A DNA stretch of 64,000 bases from Acridotheres tristis (taxonomy: Eukaryota; Chordata; Aves; Passeriformes; Sturnidae). This document shows positions 37,491 to 47,843 of this stretch, piece by piece (position 1 is the first letter of the stretch; each line of letters begins with the position of its first letter). The stretch is from the NCBI GenBank assembly GCA_037013685.1, contig CM072888.1, forward strand, positions 16,478,589 to 16,542,588. The letters are read 5' to 3'. The translations under genes were made by a program, and so were the position numbers. The notes beneath the pieces were generated by a model. That model did not search any database and was not told the DNA's origin. It saw only the letters and a list, made by a program, of their open reading frames with translations.

Positions 37491-38935
37491 TTTGATCTCT
37501 TTTATTAGCCAGGAAACTCTTAAGTGAAATGTGACACATGTAATTCTTTGAAATAAGATTTTGAAGCTTGTTGGGTTCTTTTGATGTGAGGAACCCAAGC
37601 ATCTGCCCTAGAAGTACGCTGCCAGGTTTCACAAGTGCTGAAGGGCTGAGGAGCTCCTATTAGCAGTGATGGTTACTAAATGCTCAGGGCAGGGCTTTGG
37701 AAAACCTGGCTGCCTGATTTTTCTGATGCTTAAATGGAAGGTGAGCTCTACTGAGGGTCTCATTTTAATTAAAGGCCAGTGGAAGCATGTTTGTAAGTGA
37801 TGTGCTTCTAAAATATTCATCAGGCTTTTTGAGGTTTACCAACTGATGCTCTGTGTATGTGCTAAGACGCTGGAGCAAAATTTTATGGAAAAGAAGGTGA
37901 TTAAAAAAAATTTATTGGCTGAACACATCTATAGAGCACAACCTGTCCTTTTATATAACACCTTTGGAGACAAGGGCTACCTGTACTATTGTTCTTTAAG
38001 CAGGACTCCTCCTCACTGACTTGAAAATTATAAGTGTTTAAACTGATTTGACCAATGAGGGTGGAATGAAAGAGCTCTCCAGTTCTCTCCGGGGAAGTTA
38101 AATGCTAAATGTTTTGTAAATCTTTAAAATTAAGTAGTATTAACAGAGAAAGCAATTATTAGTTTAAATGTGCCTCTGGTAGTCTTGTTTAAGGTTCTCA
38201 GTGCCACTCTACCTGGGAAGTCCTGCCTGATAGTCCCAGTAAATGAAAATGTCACAAGTATCCTAAGAGTCATACTACAGATGAGCAAATGCCAGAGGTG
38301 TAGGAGCTATGTCTGGAAATATTTCTACCCTCTATGCTGCTCTCCAGACTAAATGTACAGGGTGTTTGCTGTGGTGGCTGTGGCAGTCGGTGGTAAATTT
38401 GACCATCACACATCTACTCAAAACCCATATTATCTGATCAGTGGCTAGTGGAAGTGTGATAGCCATCTTTGAACAAGGGAGAGAGAACATCTTTGGTCTG
38501 AGCTAAAGAACTTTGGTTTTCCCTGTTCTGATCTCTGAGTGGCCAGGATGCAGCTTCCATCTCAGAACTGTGGTATGCTGTTTTAAGCACATGCCACAAC
38601 TTCACCTTCCTTATAAAAAGAGCCTAGTTAAGCCCTGCTTTTTATATTTTTTTTTAATTTTCCCTTTTAGTAATCTCTTTTCATTGCATGCAGAAAGCAT
38701 TCAGAATTTATGCTTAACAGGAATCAAGCATTTGAGTTCCTCTTTTGTGATCTGGAATGACTCCTGTCCTGTAGTGATTGCTGGAGATGATATGAACTAC
38801 TTTTTCAGACTGACCTTACTACATCTCATTCCCTTTTTGAGTCCCCTGACACAGCCTCCTTGTCTGTAGTGGTAGCAGCATTACAGACAGATTTCTTAGA
38901 CCAGTGATCTCATAAATTAGAAGTGATGGTGTTTT
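37491..38935. other. Unique-looking intronic sequence
   Basis: Lies between the ERV-like repeat and the first T/G tract. The repeat may extend some tens of bases past 37490. I see no exon or other element. Confidence 0.5.
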
Positions 38936-39131
38936 GATGTTTTTGAGGTTTTTTTTTGACGGGGCTTGTTTGTTTGTTGGGTTTTTTTATGTTGTTTGTT
39001 TGTTTTTTGGGGGGGTTGGTTTTGTTTTTTTTTAATTTTGGTTTTTGTTATTTTTTTGTTTGGTTGGGTTTTTGTGATTTTTTTGTGTTTTTTTGTTTGT
39101 TTGGTTGGTTGGTTTGTTTTGGTTTTTTTTA
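38936..39131 (+). repeat. T/G-rich low-complexity tract
   Basis: About 200 bp are almost entirely T and G on the plus strand, built of irregular GTTTGTTTG, TTGGTTGG and T-run units, including a run of seven G. An intronic transcript from the ADGRL3 sense strand would be U/G-rich here. The 69-codon open frame across it (VCLVGWFVLVFF-like) is a composition artefact. Confidence 0.93.
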
Positions 39132-40917
39132 GCTATTTTATTTCTTGGAGTAAATTGTGTGTCTTGGGCTGTTAGGACAGGTATGGAGTCAAAGGGTGTA
39201 TACTTAAAGTGATCTGCAAAATGAAAAGAAATCTTCCAGAATACTGCCCTGGTACAATGTCACCTTGTTAATAAGCTGTAGAAATCATAAAAGGGGAAAA
39301 GGTCATGAGTCCTTGCATTTCCTCAGTGATGATGTTTATCTGCTGTATCCAAAATGCACAGGTACAGCACTGTCTAGTTTTGCTCAGACTGCTTTGAATC
39401 ATAGCTCACCAAAAAATTAAGCCATGTGAAATACTTGAGATAATAATAGATTTGTGTAGTGGCTGCTTTCTTTACTGTTACTCTTGACTTGAATGGAAAA
39501 TAGCTCACAACTTATGGCACAACCTGGAGCAGTGTAGAATCCCCTCAAAAGTTATTCTCTCTACTAAGCTACAGCAAAGCCTGTAAATCCATTTGTTGCC
39601 TAAAAATAAACCGGATTTACAAAATCAGAGAATTACACCAGATAGACTGAAATAATACCAAGGAATAAAACAAAACAATAAAACAAAGCCTTTTTCGTCC
39701 TTTGCAAGGGCTCTGTAAGGGGTCAGGATTTTTGCACCCCTGCCTTCTTTTTGCCCCTCTTTGGAAGCTTTTCCCAAAGCATCTGAAGGTCAGGACCCTG
39801 GGAATGTGTTCCTTGGTTTGTTTTTCCCCCCCCACGTACACCTGAGCAAACTGATCCTCTTTCCTGTAGCAGGTGGATTTCCAAGAGGCGTTTTCTGGAA
39901 TGAGCAGCTGTTCTCTTCCTCAGCCTTCCTCCCCCTGACCCCAAACAAAGCAGATTTCTCTTCACCCAGAAACGAACGCTGTCAAAAGTTCACTTGAAAT
40001 GAGATAGACATGACAGGCAGCAGCTCAGTTTGCAAGCCTGGAGAGATGTACACCTGCTCTGTCACATTGCTGTCGTGCTCATGTGTGGCTCAGAGCTAAG
40101 ATTTAAGACTTCCAGATTGCTGGACAAAAATAATAATAGAAATAAAGGGATTCAGAGCTGCATGCTGTTAGGAGTAGGATAGGAGGGGGATACCACAGTG
40201 ATTGCTGTGGGGTGAAATTCCGCATGTCTCCAAACAAGTAACTTATTTTAGGCTCTGGAAGAGAGCTGAAGGCCTGTTGTATGCAAAGATCTTTATCATC
40301 CCATCAGATTGGTTTATTATTATTTATTTGCAGATGATTTTTTTAAGGATTGTACTGCGTGTCTAATTATATATGATGAGCAACAATGAATGAGTTAATT
40401 GTTACTCTGCTTCTTTTAATAATCCAAAAGGGGACATCCACTTATTTTTCCAGTTAAATAATCCAAATTGCCCGGTTTCTATTGGAGATTGTTACAAATG
40501 CAATAAAATCATCAGATGTGGTTATTTACCTGTTTCTTCTGCTGCTAAGCTCTTGCCTTGCACTTGTGATGTGAGAGTAAGCTGTCAGCATCCTGGATCC
40601 TGCTTGGGCAAAGTTCTGGGGTTTGGTTCCTCCTAGTCTTACAGGTGCTTGGGGTTGTTTTGTATATAGTCTAACCCTGTATTTATTAATGGCTGCACAT
40701 TGTTCTCTCCAGATGATCCATGGGGTGGGTTAGTCATTGTTGTGATTGCTTAAATACCTTAATATTTTCCTTGATATACAATATGTTTTTTGGGTTAGAA
40801 CCACACACTTGGCCAAAACTAAGCAAAAGTGAAATCAGAACAAGTTAAACAACAATGTAACCAAAACCTGGCTGAAATTACAAGACAATACATTACAAGA
40901 AATTACAAACAATAGCT
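39132..40917. other. Unique-looking intronic sequence
   Basis: Contains an AT-rich block at about 40290-40530 with many ATTA/TAAT words that might be conserved. From about 40798 to 40917 the plus strand is strongly A-rich with few T and no CpG, which may be an old unrecognised repeat around the small LTR insertion. Confidence 0.5.
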
Positions 40918-40922
40918 ATCTG

Positions 40923-41089
40923 TGTCAAGGTTTAAGCCCAGCTAGCAACTAAGCACCACACAGATGCTTTCTTACTTCCCTTCAGCCTTGTATACCAAAG
41001 TGATTTTGTATTTTCATACTGAATCTAAAACACAGTGCTGTACCAACTACTAAGTAAAAATGAACTCTATCCCAGCCAAAACCAGGACA
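40923..41089 (-). mobile_element. Internally deleted LTR relative, 167 bp, with 5-bp target-site duplication
   Basis: Read on the minus strand, the element starts TGTCCTGGTTTTGGCTGGGA and ends CTGGGCTTAAACCTTGACA. Both ends match the ends of the LTR at 17985-18552, while roughly 400 bp of the middle (TATA region, R and polyadenylation signal) are missing. It is bounded on both sides by the same five bases, ATCTG (40918-40922 and 41090-41094). TG...CA termini and a perfect 5-bp duplication define the insertion exactly; 5-bp duplications fit ERVL-type integrases. Confidence 0.9.
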
Positions 41090-41094
41090 ATCTG

Positions 41095-42544
41095 ACATGG
41101 CAACTAGGACAGACTAGGCAAAAGTTATCTGATCCTATGGGAAGTTGCAAGTGCAGCAAAGTTTCTCAAATAACTTTAGGGATTAGAGCTAAGTTTAAGT
41201 TAAAATAGGTTGTAGTTCAGACAAAGCCTGTCAAGTCCTGGAGCCTGGTATTGTCTTGAAGCTTAAGGCCTAATACTGATACTTGACAGCACCAAACTGG
41301 CAGGACTACAGATGCTGCTGGCCCAGTTCTAAACTTAAAAAAACTGGTTGCCTCCAAGAATTTATATATGCAGTCTTGTGGCATAGCTGTAAAGTGACCT
41401 TCCTGCATTTAGGGACAGATGCCATTTTGTCTCTCCATATTGAGAATTAGTTCGAGATGGGGCTGAACTAATTTATCATTTGCAGAGTAGGAAATGAAAT
41501 TTGAAGTCCTTTCAAGTCACTGCAGCTGCAAGGAAAAGAGCCTCGTCTGCTGTCCTGTTCCTGCCCTCTGAGCTTCTGCTCCATCTTTGCAATGCTTCTG
41601 GGAGACAGCCGTGGCGAGGGCTGCATCCTTGTGAAAAGATGGCACTCCAAGGTCAGCCTGATCTCTCTAGGCATTAGCAGGTCCAGATGCCGAGCCAGTT
41701 TCTGTGGGAACAGTGGAAATATTTATTACTGAACAGCACTGGTAGTTGCCTGGTGACAATGATTCTGTTAAAGCAAGCAGCATTATCTGTCTTGGGGGAA
41801 TATATGATGCTAGCAGGCTGGTCTTCGGTGACAGAGTGCTGTTTAATGTGAGCTGAACATTTGCCTCACTACTATTTTAATACAGTGAAAATACTGTCAC
41901 TGCTTAAAATACATACTGTGTTTCTTTTATACTTGTACAAGTGTTATGTTAGCTAGTGAATGGTGGATAATTGCCTTTTACTACAATACTCTTTATACAG
42001 TCACAATGAAATACAAGATACATGTTTTATTAGTTGTGAAATAGCGAAGTTGACTTCCAGGCTTCTGCCTAACTTCAGTCTTTTAAAGATTAATCATCCT
42101 TGAAATATTTATAATGTTTGCTATTCTTGGCAATTTGTATTACCTGCAGCCGTGCCACCTTTTCCATAGTGGAACAAGTGATCGAGGAAGGCTTTCCCTG
42201 ATAAAAGGGGGTGGCTGTTCTTTGTATAAACTACAGCGCTTCCATTAGCAGCATTGCACTAAAACTGAGAGTATTAAGTTCCCCATCTGATGACAGATCA
42301 ATCTATAAACTGATAGAGGGTGAAATTCAACCTTTTTAAGACTATCTACTATTTAATCCTTGTTTAAGCCATTATGCAGTGCAGAGGTCTGTGTGTGGAC
42401 CCACTCCTTTCATGTCTAAATTTCACACTAAATAAGGAGGGATATTTTAAGTGGGTTTTCTCATAATGTGGGGTTTTTTTCTTCAGTTTTTGGCAAGTGT
42501 GCCTGCTCATAGAATCTTTCTGCTACAGGGACGAAACAAGACCT
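41095..42544. other. Intronic sequence, possibly with an old unrecognised repeat
   Basis: 41095-41470 has a repeat-like feel (internally similar AAGTTTAAGTTAAAATAGG segments, no CpG), but I cannot assign a family. The rest appears unique. Confidence 0.4.
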
Positions 42545-42957
42545 TTTACCCCTGGGGTCCGTATCAGGACTAGGGCTATTAAATGTCTTCATCAGCAGCA
42601 CGGACAAAGAGGGATCAAGTGTGTCCTCAGCAAGTTTTTTATTGATACCAAGCTGTGAGATGCACTGACATGCCTGAAAGATGGAATGCCATCCAGAGGG
42701 ATCTGAACAAAGCTGAGAGAAGGGGCCACGGGAAGGTTGTGATGTTCCACAAAGCCAAAAAATGTCTTCACTGTGAGGGTGGTGAGGCACTGGAACGGGT
42801 TGCCCAGGGAAGCTGTGAATATCCCATCCCTAGAAGTGTTCAAGACCAGGTTGGATGGGGCTTTGAGTCACTTGGTCTAGTGGGAGGTGTCCCTGTCCAT
42901 GGCAGGGGAGTTGGAACTGGATGATCTTTAGTCCCTTCCCATCCTAAACGATTGATG
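42545..42957 (+). mobile_element. CR1 LINE fragment with internal deletion
   Basis: The left part (42545-42758) matches the reverse-transcriptase segment of CR1 ORF2: GGGGTCCGTATCAGGACTAG, then GTCTTCATCAGCAGCACGGA, then CCTCAGCAAG..., then ATGCCATCCAGAGGGATCTG. The catalytic FADD segment is damaged; the bases here encode FFIDTKL where family members have FADDTKL. Near 42759-42765 the sequence jumps to the 3' end block (TCTTCACTGTGAGGGTGGTG), skipping several hundred bases found in fuller copies. It then runs through GGAACGGGTTGCCCAGGGAA and GGTTGGATGGGGCTTTGAGT to the 3' end near 42957. It is inactive and 5'-truncated. Confidence 0.92.
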
Positions 42958-45900
42958 GTTTTTAGCATGTATGGTGTACAGCAGCAGGGCATGGGGGTTT
43001 GTTTCTGAACTGCAGCAACAGGAGATGTCCTTGCTCACACAGCAGCAGGAGTGAGTAAGCTGTGTTACCTTTCAGGCCTGCAATATCTGATGCTTCTGTC
43101 ATTTGTAACAATTTCCTGACAAGACTGATTTCTGTTCTCTAGTGACCAACTCTGAGCTCTGATTTTTTCAAGTGTTAGCCAAGCCATAAGATGTGACAGC
43201 ATGTGAATTACAGTGTAGTAATTCCCACCCAGCACATTCAGACACAAAGATGAAGGCCAAATGGCCTCTGTGCAGTCAAGTGTGAATTATTGTGCCATAA
43301 TTTAATTCCTATTATATTTTACTGTGATTGTAAAAATGTTTTTATTAGTGAACTTCTTTAAGAAAAGTCACTTTTTAAAGAGCAGAATTGAAAAGTGCAA
43401 CACTGAGCTTCTCACAAAGAGGGGTAAATAGCTTTATGCAATAAGGAGCTCTGTTAAATCCTGAAAAAATGTATTTGTGTGGTTAATAACCCTAGGTAAT
43501 GAATAGGTGTCATGGTGCAGACATCTGCTGTCTTAAATGCTGACCTAACTCTTAAGTATTCATTTTGTATCAGCTGCCAGGCAGTTGCTAAGTAGAATGA
43601 TTAGGTTTCTTTGTTTCTGACCTAGTCTTGATTTGATCTGGAAACCTTAGCTTGCAGCCAGTCTCTCGAGCCTTCCAATCTTCTCCCAGTTCAGGCTGTA
43701 CAAATGTAATGTCTGGTGGGTGCATTTGAGTTTGGTCCGAGCAGGTGCTGAGCAAATAGACAAGGAGGTTTGGTGGCAGCAGTTTGGAGGAGCATCAGAA
43801 AGGGATCAGGCTGATGTGTTGGGGGAAAAATAAACCAACCTGAAAACAGCTTGGGTGGTACTGGAGAGGAAAAACAAAAGGGCCATAAAAGTCTTTCTTA
43901 ATTCTCCTTCTCCTTTGTCTTTCTACTAACCTTTATCATTTTATTATTATTATTTTATCGAAGAGAAAAGTCAAAGCTCATGCAGTTAAGGGGACTTAAA
44001 GGTTACCAGGCTAAAACCTTCTTCCCAATGAATTGTTTTTAAAGAATTAAGAGCAACCGTTTGCTTGAAATGACAGGATCTCTAGGGTATTGCCTGGCTT
44101 TCTCTTGGGATTCAGGAGGATGTTGAAATTATCCAACCATGCTGATCCAAGTTGGTCTCTTTTGTAGTAGTTCCTGGCTAGCAAGTACTGTTAGATAGTT
44201 CCTGACTAGTCCTTGTCATAGCTAAGCACAGAATAAACATGGGATTGTAATTAAAAAATGGGTACATTCAAGGCAGTTAGTTACTCTCTAAATTTTACTC
44301 ATGTTCTCAGCAACTTACAGCTCATCAGGATATTGATGGGGCCAAAGCTGTTTCATTTCTGATGGATATATGGGTATTAAGAATAGCATCCCAATGAAAA
44401 ACCACAGTAGTTTTCCATGTAAGTGATGCAATTACTGTGGTTTGGCATTAGATGAAAAAGCTTGACAAAAACAAAACAAACCAAAAAAAAAAAAAAGGCA
44501 AAAAAGCTTGCCTGGCTTTTCTGATTAAATGTGAGAATGATCTCTACACATCCTTTCAGATCAGAGTTAGTAGTCCTAAGCAACCAGGACTGAAAATTGT
44601 AGTGCATCAAAGCTGACTAATATGGGTACAGGCATCCCTTAGCCAATACCCACAGGTACCATGGAGCACCAGGAATATTTTCACATCTGCAGCTTTCTAC
44701 ACACCTTGTGTTGGGTCTTCCTGGACATGCAGGATACTCCAAAAGGACTGGGTTTTGGGACAAGATGAGGTTGAATGAGGGTGGTGCAGTAAAGAAGCAG
44801 CAGAAGTGAGTGACTTCCCTTTTCTTATCCTCATGAATAGGAGAGATAACTGCCCACCCATTCCCTATTTGTTTTCACCTATTGCATCATTACCTTAACT
44901 TGGCTAATTGCTGATTCCTGTCTACTTTGTTAATGCTAAGCTTCCAGATAAAGCTCTTTTTCAGGAAAACAACAGGAAGCTGCCAGGGGTTGGAGAGATC
45001 CTGACTGGATCCTGTTCTAGGCTGATTAAGGGGGTTTGATGGGTGAGGCCATGCATCCATTCCCCCAGTGAATGGAGAAGTGCAGGACCAAAGGACACCT
45101 TTACAGACAAAGCAGCTGCATAATGCTAGGGCAGAGACATCCTTTCCATCAATGCAGGTGGAAGCCATGGCCAGGTTCTGTAAGTGCAAAAGCTTGCTGT
45201 GCTCATCCTTTCCATGTAGCTGGAACAAACGGGTTGTCATTTCTCTTTTCTTTTTCTAATAACTTCAGCTAACCATTGGAGTTGGATAGAAAAAAAAATT
45301 CTGGGAGTTTTCTGGCCCTACTTCTCTCATACATTTAAGCTGAGTATGTTGAAGTACTCTAGGCTAAAATGAGGAAAGAATGACAGTGAGGGAATTAATT
45401 ATGGCCACCTGCATTCTTGCACCTCTTCGTCAATTGCTGCTAACCTGCTCCCACGAGATCCGGGCAGAACTGCTGTTTTCCTGTTAAGGAAACCACCCTT
45501 TGCCCAGCAAAACCAACAAGAAGCAGCTCTTTATTGCAAATGAAACTGCTGATTCCCCAGAAGATATCTCTAACATCCATTTTATCAGCTCCACTCATGT
45601 TAAATGAATCTTAGAGCCATCTGATGTTTATTACCCTATGGCATATTCATTGTTGTTCGGTTGTTTCCTTTATTGATCATGATTTTTTTTGAATTGGATA
45701 TGTTTGGTGGTGTGGTTTTATGTGAATTTGGAAGACATTTCCTGCTGCTCAATGAGCAACTCATCTGGGAAAGATGCTGTGGTATGGGAAAAAATTAAAA
45801 GCATGTCAGAGACTTCAGTATATTTTCTTCACTTGAAACTTCCCCGATTTCATCAAACAGTTTTGTGCTGGGCAGCCTCCCTGCAATATCCCTCCCAGTG

Positions 45901-46452
45901 TTTGGCAGGATGATCCCTGTTCTGTCATGGTTCTGCTCCAAGCTGTGGGATGTGCAATGGGTTTTTAGCCAGCACCACACAGATGCTGCAATCTGCCCAT
46001 TGTAGCAAGCGTGGGCCTGGGCTGGTGGGTTTTTAGTTACAGTGCAGTTCTGGATGCATCCCATAAACTCGAGGAATTGCAATCACAGCAGTGTATACTT
46101 CTGTGTATTCCCTTGTGCTTTGCTGTGTTGGGCTGCTTTCTGTAGTGCTTGGGAGTGGTGGGTGCCTTGTAACATATCCTGAGGTGTAAGTTTGTTTCCT
46201 GCAAGACTCACAGATGCTAAAAATCCTTTTCAAGACTGTCTGTGCATTAGAATGGGCAGAGGAAGAGGTGAGGGCTAGAAATAGGTAATACTGTTACATA
46301 TTCTGTTCTGTTACTCCCTCCTATACCATAATCTGTGGAAACTGAGATGCCTGATAGATTTTTAGGAGCTCGGTCACATTGTCACCTGTTCTTAAGCCTC
46401 CAGAATGCAGAGCCATAAATAAAAATACAGCATTTTAATACTGAGTTCATTT
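42958..46452. other. Unique-looking intronic sequence
   Basis: Contains a short ATT-trinucleotide run near 43935-43957 and a poly(A) run near 44482-44495. The open frames at 44890-45240 and 45795-46082 have no supporting features. Confidence 0.55.
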
Positions 46453-46525
46453 AATCACAGAATCTCAGAGTCACTAGGTTGGAAGAGACCTTCAAGATCA
46501 TTGAGTCCAACCCATGCCTTAAATG
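46453..46525 (-). mobile_element. Short CR1 LINE 3' end
   Basis: On the minus strand this reads GGGTTGGACTCAATGATCTT followed by GAAGGTCTCTTCCAACCTAG and a short tail TGACTCTGAGATTCTGTGAT. This is the conserved 3' end and 8-bp-type tail of CR1. Only about 70 bp are clear, and some weaker similarity may continue to about 46560. It is a severely 5'-truncated copy. Confidence 0.85.
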
Positions 46526-47830
46526 TTTTTGGGGTCTGATCCAAATCCCATGGCAAGTCAGTGATTCCATGTAAATACAGTCTGCATCTGGTTTGCTCAG
46601 CCCAGAGGGGTTACTTTGGGAAAAGCTGGAGTGTAACATGGAGGAGAAGGAACCCTGGGCTAATCGCTCAAATCTCAGTGCTTGCAGTGAGTTCACTAGA
46701 TTGTGGGCTGCTCCCCTGCCCTAAGAGTTACAGCATTGTGCTTGGTCCTTATTCTTTTGGTAGACTGATTCACCTCAAGCTCTTCTAGGAACAATTAGAA
46801 GTCCATCAGTGCTGCTGATTTAAGTGAGAATTTGTTTTAGTTTTTTTCCTCCCCTCTGCAGCTCTTGTTGCTGAATATCTGTCTCCAACTTTTAATTCAC
46901 AGTGTCTTGTTTCTATTACTGAAATGCTGGAGGCTGCAGTAAGGGCTGATTCAGTGTCAGGAGAGCAGATGACAAAAAGGAAGCTGGCTTTGGTATGTCA
47001 GTCTCGTACAGCACTTCTCTCTGCAGTGGGGTGGAGGGGGAGATGAGCCTGTTGGCTTGTGAGCAAGGCAGTGTGGCTGGCTGTGCTCCTTGTGTCAGGA
47101 TGGAGCAGAGCTGGGAGCTTAGTGCCCCTTCCAGCCAAGGGTGTGGATGAGCAAACCCATGTGGCAGTGTCTCTGCAGGCAGGGAAAAACCATGGCAGTG
47201 CTCCACAGAGCCAGGGGCTGGTACTAACCCTGCCAACTGCTGCTTGCTGTGCATTTCTCCAGAGGCATCCTCTTCCTCCCTCTCATGTGTCTGCTCCTCT
47301 GCTGGAGCAGGGCAGTCAGCAGGGGCTGGCAAGTGTTCCTGGGAACAGGTATCCCCTTTATTCCTCCACTCTGAAAGACAGACTCATGGCCAAGTCCTCA
47401 AACTCAAACTGATTTTTCACCTCAAACTGTATTGTGCCAGCATCACTGCTCAATTCTGTGTACATGTAAGTGGTAGTATATTTTCAAGGAAGAATGCTTA
47501 CTTGTAAGAGTTGTAGGAAAATCTAGATCACTCGATTTTATTTTTCTATGTGTGTTTATGTACATGTGAGGATGTATATGTTCTTAAAATGTAATTTTTG
47601 TACTGTATATATAAATAAACTCATAGCTAGTCTATCTAAACTTGGAATAATGCAAGGAACATTTGACATGCCTTCATGTCTTTGTGGTGACTTGAAATCC
47701 AACCTGTCATCACAATTGTAATCTTATAGACATGTGCAATTAAAAATCTTACCATTAGGTATTGCTCTGGGGGAATTCTGAGGACTAAGAAAAAATCTAA
47801 TAATGTTTAGTTGTTTTCCTTAATTTGATT

Positions 47831-47843
47831 GGGGGGGGGGGGG
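47831..47843. repeat. Poly(G) run
   Basis: Thirteen consecutive G. Its exact length should be treated with caution because such runs are error-prone in sequencing. Confidence 0.95.

Noticed and set aside
37026..37598. Longest open frame of the window, 190 codons on the minus strand
   Set aside because: It lies almost wholly in the bird dispersed repeat and has no domain, splice or promoter context. Similar frames recur in other copies of the repeat.
42655..42924. 89-codon plus-strand frame
   Set aside because: It reads through the CR1 deletion junction in a frame that does not match the reverse transcriptase.
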